From the NCBI GenBank assembly GCA_022652545.1, contig JALCRM010000002.1:124001-188000 (forward strand): a DNA stretch of 64,000 nt. Direction: 5' to 3'. Numbering within the stretch: the stretch's first letter is position 1; each line of letters begins with the position of its first letter. This stretch comes from Lachnospiraceae bacterium (lineage in GTDB: Bacteria > Bacillota > Clostridia > Lachnospirales > Lachnospiraceae). Below are positions 1-9,202 of the stretch, in pieces. The notes beneath the pieces are model-generated. The model made no database searches, was not told where the DNA came from, and saw nothing but the letters and a program-made list of their open reading frames with translations. The translations under genes and the position numbers were made by a program.

Positions 1-1
1 G

Positions 2-82
2 GCAGCGCACATCGCCGACACGGCCAATGCGCAGGCTGTGTTTGAGCAGTGGCGCGATTACCTCGGCTCCCTCGTCCGGTGA
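2..82 (+). CDS. 3' end of an upstream gene (partial, unidentified)
   Basis: An open frame enters from the left edge and ends at TGA 80-82. The visible 26 residues end in QWRDYLGSLVR. This is too little to name a family. The position just ahead of a glycan cluster suggests another glycosyltransferase or cluster gene, but that is inference only. Confidence 0.5.
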   Translation, partial: AAHIADTANAQAVFEQWRDYLGSLVR

Positions 83-96
83 ATGCCGCGCACTTA

Positions 97-105
97 TGAT
101 ATAAT
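97..105 (+). promoter_or_regulatory. Extended -10 promoter candidate
   Basis: TGATATAAT is a perfect extended -10 element (TGn plus TATAAT) about 40 bases ahead of the first complete gene at 145. No good -35 hexamer lies 17 bases upstream, which is tolerated for extended -10 promoters. It lies in the short gap after the preceding stop codon and could start transcription of the glycan cluster. Confidence 0.5.
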
Positions 106-144
106 GACCGAAACAGGAAGAGGCGGCAGGCGAAAGGAAGGCAT

Positions 145-936
145 ATGTTTTCCTATGAAGATTATCGTGAGATCCTGAGACTGATCAGGGAGAGCGGCAG
201 GCAGGCGACCTATGAGGAAGCCCTGCACCGCGATGAATTCATCATCATGCGGCATGACGTGGAGTATTCCGTGGACCGGGCGTTCGAACTCTCCAAAGTG
301 GAAGAGAGCATGGATTTCCGCTCCACCTTTTTCTTTCAGTGGACGAACAACTCCTACAACATCCTGTCGCGCAGAAACAGGGATATCCTGACCGAGATGC
401 ACGAGCGCGGACAGTACATCGGGCTGCATTTCGCCCTGAACGGAATGACCGACATGGATCTGGTGCGGTCCCGCATCATACAGGAGATGGACATGCTCAG
501 CAACATGCTGGGCTTTGAAGTGAAGTGGTTTTCCATCCACCGCCCGTCCCCGGACGTGCTCGCTGCGGATATACGCATCCCGGGCCTCATCAACGCCTAT
601 CAGGATGAGTTCTTCAGTTTTGACCCGAAGGCGACCCCGGAATCAAAGCTCGACGTCAAGTACATGTCGGACGCCAACCACATCTGGCGCTACGGCTATC
701 CGGATGCAGCGACCATCGCTTCGCACCGGAAGATCCAGATCCTGGCCCATCCGTTTGCATGGACGCGGCAGGGCTATGACAATGAAAACAATTTCCGCAC
801 GCTGATCGACGAGAAGTACGCAGAAATGATCGACTCCATCGACGGCGAATGCAAGGATTTCAACCGGTACCGCGACCGCTTCGAAGCTTCGCCGAGCGAG
901 CTGCGCGGCAGGGCGGAAACCGGAAAGCAGGGTTAG
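145..936 (+). CDS. Polysaccharide deacetylase-like (NodB-fold) protein
   Basis: A 263-residue protein resembling the polysaccharide deacetylase-like proteins found in O-antigen and capsule clusters. The RHDVE motif at residues 36-40 sits where the metal-binding and catalytic aspartates of NodB-fold enzymes lie, and GLHF at 93-96 resembles the following histidine motif. There is no signal peptide, so it would act in the cytosol on a sugar or lipid-linked intermediate rather than on finished polymer. The start is an ATG preceded by AAAGGAAGG. It is the first complete gene of the cluster and lies 4 bases ahead of an amidotransferase gene. The exact substrate is unknown; the fold call is fairly secure, the activity less so. 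Confidence 0.7.
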   Translation: MFSYEDYREILRLIRESGRQATYEEALHRDEFIIMRHDVEYSVDRAFELSKVEESMDFRSTFFFQWTNNSYNILSRRNRDILTEMHERGQYIGLHFALNGMTDMDLVRSRIIQEMDMLSNMLGFEVKWFSIHRPSPDVLAADIRIPGLINAYQDEFFSFDPKATPESKLDVKYMSDANHIWRYGYPDAATIASHRKIQILAHPFAWTRQGYDNENNFRTLIDEKYAEMIDSIDGECKDFNRYRDRFEASPSELRGRAETGKQG

Positions 937-940
937 GATT

Positions 941-2872
941 ATGTGCGGGATCTGCGGCTATGTAAGCAGGAACATCATCACGAAGGAAATTCTCTCCGCC
1001 ATGAACGACAGCATGGAGCACCGCGGTCCGGACGATGCGGGCGTGGAACTCTATGACGCGGGCGGCGGATATACCGTGGGCTTTGCGCAGCGGCGTCTGT
1101 CCATTCTGGATCTGTCGCCTCTCGGGCACCAGCCCATGCATTCGGCGGACGGCAGGGTCACGATCACCTATAACGGGGAGATCTACAACTTCCGGGAACT
1201 GCGCGAAGAGCTGAAGGACTATCCGTTCCGCTCGAACTGCGATACGGAAGTCATCCTCGCCGCTTACCTGAAGTGGGGCATTGCCTGCCTCGGGCACCTG
1301 AACGGCATGTTTGCGATCGCGCTTTATGACCGCGCTGAAAAGAAGATCTTTCTCGCCCGCGACCGCATCGGGAAAAAGCCGCTCTATTACTGGCAGCAGG
1401 GTTCCCAGCTTGTTTTTGCTTCGGAACTGAAGCCGGTCATGCTCTGTCCGGGCTTTCCGAGGGAGATCGCGAGGGACGTGCTCGCGCGCTACCTGTTCCA
1501 GCAGTACGTCAATGCACCCGAATCGGTCTTCCGCGGCGTGTACAAACTGGAGCCGGGCAGCTGGCTGTGCTGGCACATCGGGGCGCCTGACGGCGGCGTG
1601 GAGAAACAGCGCTACTGGGACATCGCGGACGTGTATGCGGAACAGTCCGGCAGTCCCGTCACGGATTACGCCGAAGCGAAGAGCGGCCTGAAGGACAGAC
1701 TGCGCAAGGCTACGGCGGCCCGCATGATCGCGGACGTGCCCCTCGGGTGTTTCCTGAGCGGCGGCTACGATTCGTCGCTCATTTCGGCGATCGCCCAGGA
1801 ACAGCTGGGATCGGAGCCTCTCAAGACCTTTTCGATCGGCTTTTCCGAGAAACAGTACGACGAGGCACAGTACGCAAAACAGGTCGCGTCGCACCTCGGG
1901 ACAGACCATACGGAACTTTATATCGACGAGCCGCAGATGTTCGAGCTGGTCGCGAGCCTGCCGAAGTATTTTGACGAGCCCTTTGCGGACAGCTCCGAGA
2001 TCCCGACCATGCTGGTCTCGATGCTGGCCAGGCAGAAGGTCACGGTCGCGCTCTCCGGCGACGGTGGCGACGAGTTTTTCTGCGGCTACAACATCTATGA
2101 GACGGTCCGGCAGGCCCAGAAACTTGATCTTGCGGGCAGCGTGGCACATGCGCTCGGGCAGCTACCTGTCGGGCACGGCAGACTGGAGTCGCACTATCCG
2201 TTCCGCGTGCGCGTGGTGGCGGCGAACCGCGACAGGGAAACGGCGACACAGTTCGGCGCAGGCAGCTATGTGGAGCATGCGCAGGCCATGGTGAGAAAAG
2301 ATGCGGACGGCACGTTCGGCGGGCGCGAAGGACTGCCCGTGAACTATCCCGTGGAGAGCCGCTATCATGTGAAGGACTGGCAGATCCGCAGGATGCTGCT
2401 CGACATGGACACCTATCTGCCGGGAGACATCCTCTGCAAGGTGGACCGCGCTTCCATGAAGTATTCGCTGGAAGCACGCTGCCCGATCCTGGACACGGAA
2501 GTGATGGAGTATTCCTTCCGCATCCCGCACGCGTTCAAGTTCCGCGGCGGGGAAAAGAAGGCGATCCTGAAGGACATTGCCTACGATTACATCCCGAAGG
2601 AACTGCTTGAGCGGCCGAAGACCGGTTTCGGCGTGCCGCTCGACAAATGGCTGCGCGGACCTCTGCGCGGTCAGCTCACCGATTTTTCCGACAGGGGCTT
2701 CCTGGCTTCGCAGGGGCTTTTCGATGCGGACTATACGTCGAAGTTCGTTGCGGAATATCTGAAGAACGGCGACGGAGGACCGGCGACGGGAGCCAACTGG
2801 TCCAAGCTCTGCTGGTCGTTCTTCGTGTTTGAACAGTGGTATGACGCCTATATCCGCGGCGCCGCAAGGTGA
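941..2872 (+). CDS. asnB: Asparagine synthase (glutamine-hydrolysing) family amidotransferase
   Basis: A 643-residue class II glutamine amidotransferase fused to an ATP-pyrophosphatase synthetase domain. MCGICGY places the N-terminal nucleophile Cys2 directly after the start, which fixes the ATG at 941. The HRGPDD and YNGEIYN motifs belong to the glutaminase half, and SGGYDSS at residues 273-279 is the PP-loop that binds ATP. A housekeeping asparagine synthetase is possible. However, its place inside a glycan cluster, with a second paralogue at 5154, suggests amidation of a uronic acid or another carboxylate in the polysaccharide, as known for WbpS-type proteins. The family call is secure; the substrate is inference. 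Confidence 0.9.
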   Translation: MCGICGYVSRNIITKEILSAMNDSMEHRGPDDAGVELYDAGGGYTVGFAQRRLSILDLSPLGHQPMHSADGRVTITYNGEIYNFRELREELKDYPFRSNCDTEVILAAYLKWGIACLGHLNGMFAIALYDRAEKKIFLARDRIGKKPLYYWQQGSQLVFASELKPVMLCPGFPREIARDVLARYLFQQYVNAPESVFRGVYKLEPGSWLCWHIGAPDGGVEKQRYWDIADVYAEQSGSPVTDYAEAKSGLKDRLRKATAARMIADVPLGCFLSGGYDSSLISAIAQEQLGSEPLKTFSIGFSEKQYDEAQYAKQVASHLGTDHTELYIDEPQMFELVASLPKYFDEPFADSSEIPTMLVSMLARQKVTVALSGDGGDEFFCGYNIYETVRQAQKLDLAGSVAHALGQLPVGHGRLESHYPFRVRVVAANRDRETATQFGAGSYVEHAQAMVRKDADGTFGGREGLPVNYPVESRYHVKDWQIRRMLLDMDTYLPGDILCKVDRASMKYSLEARCPILDTEVMEYSFRIPHAFKFRGGEKKAILKDIAYDYIPKELLERPKTGFGVPLDKWLRGPLRGQLTDFSDRGFLASQGLFDADYTSKFVAEYLKNGDGGPATGANWSKLCWSFFVFEQWYDAYIRGAAR

Positions 2873-2890
2873 CGGGGACAGGTAAAACGA

Positions 2891-4042
2891 ATGCCGAAGA
2901 TCGCAGTTTTCATCAGTTCTCTGCATAAGTCCGGCGCGGAGCGCGTCGCCGCGAACCTCATCGACTACCTGGCGGACGCCGGGTGGGACGTGATGCTCGT
3001 GACGCAGCAGCTCGACCCCGATGAATATACGCTGCAGCACGATGTGCCGAGATACATTTCCGACATAGAAGGCGCAGAGATCACGGGCAGCCGGCTCGTG
3101 AACCTGGTGCGCCGGTACCGGAAGCTTTCGGCGGTCTGGAAGAGCGGGAAACCGGATCTCATCCTCAGCTTCATCGGCAAGAACAACGTCATGGCGATGG
3201 CCACGTCGGGGAAGTACAGGATCCCCTGCGTTGTTTCCGTGCGCGGAAATCCGGCCCGCGAATATGCGGACCCGCGGGTGCGCCGGGAGGCCTTCCGCCT
3301 GTTTCCGAAGGCTGCGGGCGTGATCCTGCAGACGGAGCGGGCGGCGGAATATTTTCCGGATAACATCCGCCGGCGTGCGGTCGTTCTGCCGAATCCGCTG
3401 AATCCCCGTTTCCTGCGTCCGCTCAGGGAAGGGGCGCGCAGCCATGTGATCCTGTCGGTCGGCAGGCTGGACGCCAACAAGAACCAGGCCATGATGATCG
3501 ATGCCTTTGCACGCATCCGGACCCGTTTCCCCGACTACACGCTCGAACTGCTCGGAGACGGCGAAGACCGGGAAAAACTCGCCGCGAAGATCGCCGCGGA
3601 CGGCCTTGCCGGCAGCGTGTTCCTGCGAGGCAGTGTGGACGATGTGCCGGAACGGCTGGAAAAGGCCTCGCTCTGCCTGCTCACTTCGAATTCGGAGGGC
3701 CTGCCGAATGCGCTTATCGAGGCGATGGCACTGGGCGTTCCCTGCATCGCGACGGACTGCCCCTGCGGCGGCCCGGCGTATCTTTTCCGCGGCGGCACCT
3801 GCGGACTTCTCGTGCCCTGCGGGGATACGGAGGCTCTTGCCGGGGCCATGGAGAAGGTACTGTCCGATCCGGCGCTCGCGGCACGGCTCTCCCAAAACGG
3901 GCTGTATGTGCGCGAAAGCTTTTCGCCTGACGGCGCGCTGGCTGCGTGGGAAAAGTATCTGCGAAGCGCACTCGATAAGGGCAGGAACGCACAGGCAGCG
4001 CATTGTACGGAGCATGACAGGACCGGAAGGATGACAGGTTGA
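2891..4042 (+). CDS. Glycosyltransferase family 4
   Basis: A 383-residue GT-B fold transferase. The N-terminus (VFISSLHKSGAERVAANL) is the acceptor-side Rossmann start typical of GT4. The C-terminal half has SVGRLDANKNQ, GDGEDREKL and the donor-binding region TSNSEGLPNALIEAMALG with the EX7E-type pattern. It is expected to be cytosolic or membrane-associated and to add a sugar from a nucleotide donor to the growing lipid-linked repeat unit. The donor and linkage cannot be read from sequence. Its stop codon overlaps the TTG start of the next gene. Confidence 0.88.
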   Translation: MPKIAVFISSLHKSGAERVAANLIDYLADAGWDVMLVTQQLDPDEYTLQHDVPRYISDIEGAEITGSRLVNLVRRYRKLSAVWKSGKPDLILSFIGKNNVMAMATSGKYRIPCVVSVRGNPAREYADPRVRREAFRLFPKAAGVILQTERAAEYFPDNIRRRAVVLPNPLNPRFLRPLREGARSHVILSVGRLDANKNQAMMIDAFARIRTRFPDYTLELLGDGEDREKLAAKIAADGLAGSVFLRGSVDDVPERLEKASLCLLTSNSEGLPNALIEAMALGVPCIATDCPCGGPAYLFRGGTCGLLVPCGDTEALAGAMEKVLSDPALAARLSQNGLYVRESFSPDGALAAWEKYLRSALDKGRNAQAAHCTEHDRTGRMTG

Positions 4043-5142
4043 ACCGCAGACAGGCAGTCAGATCAATTGCATTTATCGCGCTTTTCCTGGCGTGCGTCAC
4101 GATGCTGACGTACTGCCTGCGCACGAACGGGGCGGTGAAGGACCGCTTCGCGGGTTTTTATGCGGAAAAGAAGAACACGCTGGATGTCGTGATGATCGGG
4201 TCGAGCCCTGTTTTTCCCTACTATTCAACGCCGGAGATGTACGGCGAGGAGGGCATAGTGTGCTACCCGCTGTCCACGAACCTGCAGCGCCCGATCGCGC
4301 AGCTTTACCTCGCGAAGGAAGCGCTGAAATACCAGAAGCCGGCCCTGATGATCTTCGAGGTGCGCATGTACACGGGGCGCGAGGGGGATATGACGCAGAA
4401 CATGGCCTACACGCGCGGTGTCACGGACAACCTGCGCTATTCGCTGAACAGGATCGATGCGATCAACGCCATGACCGACCCTAAGTATCTGGACAGCTCC
4501 GCGACGGACACGGAGAAGTACACCTATTATTTTGACATCTTCAAGTACCATGCAAACTGGCGCTCTCTTTACCTGTTCAGCCAGTGGCAGGATTTTCTCT
4601 ATTGTGTGCCGGACAGGCACAAGGGCTATGAGGCTTCGACCGACGTCTGCAGGGCGCAGCTCCCGGATTATTCGGGCGTGACACAGACCAGCGCCATCGA
4701 GGCGGACCAGGACCTGCACCTGACCGAACTGATGGACTGGCTCAGGCAGAACAACCAGCAGGCGCTGTTCATTGTTTCTCCCTACAACATGCTCGAGGAA
4801 GAAAAGGAAAAGAACTACAACTACATCGGGCAGAGGGTGACTGCGGAGGGCTTCGGCTTCCTCAATATGAACCTTTATTACAGCGGGATCGGCCTCGACC
4901 CGGACACGGATTTCAAGGACAACGGCAACCATACGAACGCTTCCGGCGCCGCCAAGGTGACGAAGTGGTTCGAAGCCTGGCTGAAAGAGCACTACGACCT
5001 GCCCGACAGGAGAGGCGACAGCACCTATGCGTCCTGGCAGCAGGCCTACGAGCTCTGGCAGACGGAACAGACTGCCGGCCTGCAGACGATCTCGGATCAC
5101 ATCGCCAAAGGGGAGTATGCTGTCCCCGGCGAAGAAAACTGA
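4039..5142 (+). CDS. Membrane-anchored SGNH-type hydrolase/acyltransferase-like protein
   Basis: A 367-residue protein with one N-terminal membrane segment (about residues 9-26) and an extracytoplasmic domain. VVMIGSSP at about 50-57 resembles the catalytic serine block of SGNH proteins, and DNGNHTNASGA near residue 300 resembles the closing Asp-x-x-His block. DltD and AlgJ/AlgX-like proteins share this layout. It may add or remove O-acyl groups on the exported glycan. The start is TTG at 4039, overlapping the previous TGA by four bases; no better start is nearby. The fold is an inference from motifs, and the substrate is unknown. Confidence 0.6.
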   Translation: MNRRQAVRSIAFIALFLACVTMLTYCLRTNGAVKDRFAGFYAEKKNTLDVVMIGSSPVFPYYSTPEMYGEEGIVCYPLSTNLQRPIAQLYLAKEALKYQKPALMIFEVRMYTGREGDMTQNMAYTRGVTDNLRYSLNRIDAINAMTDPKYLDSSATDTEKYTYYFDIFKYHANWRSLYLFSQWQDFLYCVPDRHKGYEASTDVCRAQLPDYSGVTQTSAIEADQDLHLTELMDWLRQNNQQALFIVSPYNMLEEEKEKNYNYIGQRVTAEGFGFLNMNLYYSGIGLDPDTDFKDNGNHTNASGAAKVTKWFEAWLKEHYDLPDRRGDSTYASWQQAYELWQTEQTAGLQTISDHIAKGEYAVPGEEN

Positions 5143-5153
5143 AGGGAGCTCCC

Positions 5154-7064
5154 ATGTGCGGCATAGCTGGCCTCATTCATTTCGGCAGGAATTCCAGGGA
5201 AAACATGGAACGCATGAAGGCGCGCATGGCACACCGCGGGCCGGACGCGGACGGGACGTGGCTCTCGGACGACGGGGAAGTGTGCCTCGGGCACCAGCGC
5301 CTTTCCATACTGGATCTTTCGGAAGCCGGCGCGCAGCCCATGACATCCCGTTCCGGCCGCTCCGTCATCGTCTACAACGGGGAGATCTACAACTACCGCG
5401 AACTCAGGGACCGCCTGCTCCGGGAGAAAAAGGTGCCCGCCTTCCGCAGCACATCGGACACGGAAGTGCTGCTCGAGGGGATCGAAGCATACGGCACGGA
5501 GGAGACGCTCCGGCAGTGCAAGGGCATGTTCGCGTTCGCGGTATTTGACAGGGAGAGCGGCACCCTTACGCTTGCGCGCGACCGCATCGGTGAAAAGCCG
5601 CTCTACTGCGGCTTTGTGGGCAGCGCCTTTGTTTTTGCCTCCGACGTCGGCAGCATCGCGGCCCTGGACGGCTTCCGAGGGGAAGTGGACAGGGGCGTGC
5701 TGGACATTTATTTCACACACGGCTATATCCCCGCACCCTACTCGATCTACCGGGGCATCCGCAAGCTGCGGCCGGGCACGATCCTGCGCCTCGCGCGGCC
5801 CTACACGGAGCAGACGTTGACTGAATCGGTCTACTGGTCCGTTACGGAAAGTGCCCTGAAGGGCAGGCAAAACAGCTTCAAAGGTACGCGTACCGAAGCC
5901 TCCGAAGAACTGGAGAGGCTGCTGCGCGAGGCGATCCGCGGCCAGATGATCGCCGATGTGCCGGTGGGCGCCTTCCTTTCCGCGGGCATAGACAGCAGCA
6001 CCGTCGTTTCCCTCATGCAGGCGGAGAGCGCCGGCAGGGTACGGACCTTCACGATCGGCATGGAGGATGCAAAGTACAACGAAGCGGACGCGGCCCGCGC
6101 AATTGCCGCGCACCTCGGCACGGACCACACGGAACTGACCATTTCGGACCGCGATGCCCGGGCGGTGATCCCGCTGCTGCCGCACATGTTTTCCGAGCCT
6201 TTTGCGGACTCCTCGCAGATCCCGACCTACCTGGTGAGCAGGATGACGCGCAGGTACGTCACCGTGTCGCTGTCGGGGGACGCGGGGGACGAACTGTTCT
6301 GCGGCTACCGCAGCTATGCTTCCGTGGAGCGGATCTGGGGGAAACTCTCGAGGGTGCCGTACGGGCTGCGCAGCCCGGCAGGACACCTGCTCGGCCGTAC
6401 ACCGGCTTCGGCGGAGGACGTGAAGGCGATCAAGGCACGGCTCCTCACTGCTTCCTGTCCGGAGGAGGTCTACAGGCAGTCCTATGAAACGGATCCGCTC
6501 ACGGAGCGGATCGCGGCGGATCATCCGGGATACCCGTACGCGTATACGGAGACCGGCCGCGATGTGCTCGGCGAACCGAACAGGGACGCCATGCTCATGG
6601 ATATGCGGATGTACCACCCGGATGATATCCTGGTGAAGGTAGACCGCACCGCAATGGCGGTCTCGCTGGAGAGCCGTATCCCCATGCTGGACCGGGACGT
6701 GGTTGAGTTTGCCTGGACGCTGCCGGTGGATTATCTGCGCGGTACGGACGGCGCGGGCGTAAGGACCGGCAAGCTGGTGCTGCGCGACGTGCTTTACCGG
6801 CACGTGCCGAAGGAACTGATGGACCGTCCGAAGAAGGGCTTTTCGGTGCCGGTATCCAGATGGCTGAAGGAGCCGGAGCTGCGTCCCTGGGCGGAAGGTC
6901 TGCTGGATCCCTCTGCCCTGGCGCGGCAGGACCTGCTCGATCCCGTCACGGTGCGCCGGATCTGGGAAGACTATACGGAGCGGGGGATATGGCGGGTGCA
7001 GATCTGGTATATCCTGATGTTCCTGCAGTGGATGGAAAGCGAGGCAGTCCTTGGAAACGTATAG
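5154..7064 (+). CDS. asnB: Asparagine synthase family amidotransferase, second copy
   Basis: A 636-residue paralogue of the protein at 941. The start at ATG 5154 is chosen because it puts the essential nucleophile at Cys2 (MCGIAG) and follows GAAGGGAG; longer in-frame extensions upstream have no support. HRGPDADG, YNGEIYN and the PP-loop SAGIDSS at residues 276-282 are present; the second position of the loop is Ala rather than the usual Gly. Two such enzymes in one glycan cluster point to amide decoration of the polymer at two sites or on two sugars. It overlaps the next gene by 14 bases. Confidence 0.9.
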   Translation: MCGIAGLIHFGRNSRENMERMKARMAHRGPDADGTWLSDDGEVCLGHQRLSILDLSEAGAQPMTSRSGRSVIVYNGEIYNYRELRDRLLREKKVPAFRSTSDTEVLLEGIEAYGTEETLRQCKGMFAFAVFDRESGTLTLARDRIGEKPLYCGFVGSAFVFASDVGSIAALDGFRGEVDRGVLDIYFTHGYIPAPYSIYRGIRKLRPGTILRLARPYTEQTLTESVYWSVTESALKGRQNSFKGTRTEASEELERLLREAIRGQMIADVPVGAFLSAGIDSSTVVSLMQAESAGRVRTFTIGMEDAKYNEADAARAIAAHLGTDHTELTISDRDARAVIPLLPHMFSEPFADSSQIPTYLVSRMTRRYVTVSLSGDAGDELFCGYRSYASVERIWGKLSRVPYGLRSPAGHLLGRTPASAEDVKAIKARLLTASCPEEVYRQSYETDPLTERIAADHPGYPYAYTETGRDVLGEPNRDAMLMDMRMYHPDDILVKVDRTAMAVSLESRIPMLDRDVVEFAWTLPVDYLRGTDGAGVRTGKLVLRDVLYRHVPKELMDRPKKGFSVPVSRWLKEPELRPWAEGLLDPSALARQDLLDPVTVRRIWEDYTERGIWRVQIWYILMFLQWMESEAVLGNV

Positions 7065-8205
7065 CGGATACGAGCTGAGGAAGGCGAAGGAAGGCGACGG
7101 CCTTGTCACGGTCGTCGTCACCTGCCGCGACCTTGAAAAGTACATAGGACGCTGCCTGGATTCCGTCTGCGGGCAGACGTACCGGGACCTGGAGATCCTG
7201 GTCGTCGACGACGGGTCGAAGGACGGCTCGGTGCGGATCTGCGAAAAACGGGCTGCGGAGGATCCCCGCGTCCGCGTCCTGCATACGGACGGCGGCGGGC
7301 CGGGCACGGCCAGGAACGCGGCGATCCGCGAGGCACGCGGCGAATACATCGGCTTTGTGGACGGGGACGATTTCATCGAGCCGCAGATGTTCGAGATCAT
7401 GGTCACCTGCCTTGCGGATACGGGCTCGGATCTTGCGGTCTGCGCCTACCGCAGCCTTTCGCAGGAAGACCCGGCTTCGCGCAGGGGCATGAAGCCGGCA
7501 CTTGCAGCCATGCGTTTCATGGGCCCGGGTCCCGCGATCCCCAGGGTCGGGACCACGGACCTCACGGTCATGGACAGGGATGAGCTCCTCACGCTCTATG
7601 TCCAGGAGGATGAGAAGATCCCGGTACGAAATGCGGTCTGGAACAAGCTCTGCCGCCGCACCCTCATCGGGGAGCAGCGCATGCCGGACAGGATGTGCTA
7701 CGAGGATATCCTTTTCACGGTGAAGCTTCTTTCGGCAGTGCAGAAGGCCTGTTTCATTGACACCCCTTTATATAATTATATAATTGACAGAAAAGACAGC
7801 ATCATGAACAGGGGCGTGAACAGCGCCATCCTGACGGAACAGCTGCCCGCCTACGAGGCCAAGAACAGGTTTCTTGTATCCATCGGCCGCACGGACCTGA
7901 TGTACACCCATCGCTATCTGGAATACAAAAAACTGCTGGTGCTCTGCACGGAGGCCCGCAGGTCAGGCGATCCGGAAAAGCGCGCCGCGCTCCCGGGGCT
8001 GGTGGCGGCGCTCCGCACGGCGAAGGACGGTTTCGACAGGATCTATGCGTGCCCGATCGCGGATCCGCACCAGAAGCTGCGGATGCGGCTGTTCCTGTGG
8101 AATCCCGTGCTGTTTTATCTCTTCACGGACCTGAACGACGGGATCGTGATGCCGCTGCGCAGGGCGCTGGCCGGCAGGAAGGCAGCGGACGGGGAGAAGC
8201 CATGA
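7051..8205 (+). CDS. Glycosyltransferase family 2
   Basis: A 384-residue GT-A fold transferase. VTVVVTCRDLEKYIGRCLDSV opens the domain at residue 19, VVDDGSKDGS follows at about 51, and FVDGDDF at about 102 supplies the DxD-like metal and nucleotide-sugar site. The start is TTG at 7051, inside the end of the preceding gene, so translation is probably coupled. The C-terminal part ends in a hydrophobic patch (LRMRLFLWNPVLFYLF) that may hold it to the membrane. The donor is unknown. The next gene starts within its stop codon. Confidence 0.87.
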   Translation: METYSGYELRKAKEGDGLVTVVVTCRDLEKYIGRCLDSVCGQTYRDLEILVVDDGSKDGSVRICEKRAAEDPRVRVLHTDGGGPGTARNAAIREARGEYIGFVDGDDFIEPQMFEIMVTCLADTGSDLAVCAYRSLSQEDPASRRGMKPALAAMRFMGPGPAIPRVGTTDLTVMDRDELLTLYVQEDEKIPVRNAVWNKLCRRTLIGEQRMPDRMCYEDILFTVKLLSAVQKACFIDTPLYNYIIDRKDSIMNRGVNSAILTEQLPAYEAKNRFLVSIGRTDLMYTHRYLEYKKLLVLCTEARRSGDPEKRAALPGLVAALRTAKDGFDRIYACPIADPHQKLRMRLFLWNPVLFYLFTDLNDGIVMPLRRALAGRKAADGEKP

Positions 8206-9173
8206 TCATTATCCGCATGAAGGGCGGCCTCGGCAACCAGCTGTTTCAGTATGCGCTGTACCTGGAACTGGCACGGCGCGGCCGGGAAGTGAAAATGGAT
8301 GAGACGGGCGGTTTCCGCGAAGACAGTCAGCGGGACCCGGCTCTTTCTGTATTCGGGATCGACTATGAGAGGGCTTCGGACAAAGAGATCCGCACCATGT
8401 GCGACGCGTTCATGGACCCGCTCAGCCGCATCCGCAGGAAGCTCACCGGCAGGAAAAGCCGCGAGTTCGACGAACGGGAGCACGACGGATGTTTTGACCC
8501 CCGCGTCTTTGAACTGGAAGACGCCTACCTGGCAGGGTACTGGCAGACGGCAAAATACTTTCCGGACCCGCAGCTGCAGGCGGAACTGTACGGACAGCTG
8601 ACCGCCCGGGAGAGCAGCCTGCTTTCCGGCTGCCGGGGCAGGGCCGGCACGGCGGGGGACCTGCTCGGGAAACTCGCGGGCCGGGATTCCGTTGCCGTGC
8701 ACATCCGCAGGGGCGACTATCTGCAGGTAGGCACGGCCGAGACTTTCGGCGGCATCTGTACGGAGGATTACTACAGAAGCGCGGTTGACCTTGTTGGTCA
8801 AAGCAACGGAACACCCGTATTTTACGCATTTTCCAACGATCCGGCCTGGGTGCGTGAAAGTCTCCCGGACATGCTCCCGAAGGGAGCGGAACTGGTGGTC
8901 GCGGACGATTACGCAGCCGCGGCGGAAGCGGGGGACGACGCCCGGGACAGCGGCGCGGCGGACGCCGTGCGGGTGGATGCGGCGCAGCTTCTTCTCATGA
9001 GCCACTGCCGGCACAGGATCCTGGCGAACAGCAGCTTCTCCTGGTGGGGAAACTGGATCGCACGCCGGCGCGGGGACGGGAATGCGGCACAGGGGCTCAC
9101 TGTGGCGCCGAAGTACTGGATCAACGGCAAAAAGATGGACGATATTTATACGGCTGACATGATACGGCTGTAA
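8202..9173 (+). CDS. Alpha-1,2-fucosyltransferase family (GT11)
   Basis: A 323-residue GT11 protein. It has the family N-terminus IIIRMKGGLGNQLFQYA, the donor-binding motif VHIRRGDYL near residue 165, and a C-terminal SSFSWWGNW block. These are the three conserved motifs of bacterial alpha-1,2-fucosyltransferases, which use GDP-fucose. The ATG at 8202 overlaps the TGA of the preceding GT2 gene. The actual sugar could be another deoxyhexose. No GDP-fucose synthesis genes are in the window, so the donor must come from elsewhere. Confidence 0.85.
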   Translation: MIIIRMKGGLGNQLFQYALYLELARRGREVKMDETGGFREDSQRDPALSVFGIDYERASDKEIRTMCDAFMDPLSRIRRKLTGRKSREFDEREHDGCFDPRVFELEDAYLAGYWQTAKYFPDPQLQAELYGQLTARESSLLSGCRGRAGTAGDLLGKLAGRDSVAVHIRRGDYLQVGTAETFGGICTEDYYRSAVDLVGQSNGTPVFYAFSNDPAWVRESLPDMLPKGAELVVADDYAAAAEAGDDARDSGAADAVRVDAAQLLLMSHCRHRILANSSFSWWGNWIARRRGDGNAAQGLTVAPKYWINGKKMDDIYTADMIRL

Positions 9174-9202
9174 CGGAAGACACCGCGGCACACGGAGGCA
9201 GC

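Noticed and set aside
7051-7064. Frameshift between the second amidotransferase and the GT2 gene
   Set aside because: Both proteins are complete with their own family ends; the overlap is an ordinary coupled start.
7765-7795. AT-rich stretch with TATAAT-like and TTGACA-like sequence inside the GT2 gene
   Set aside because: It lies within a coding region in frame, encoding YNYIIDR, and the elements are not in promoter order.
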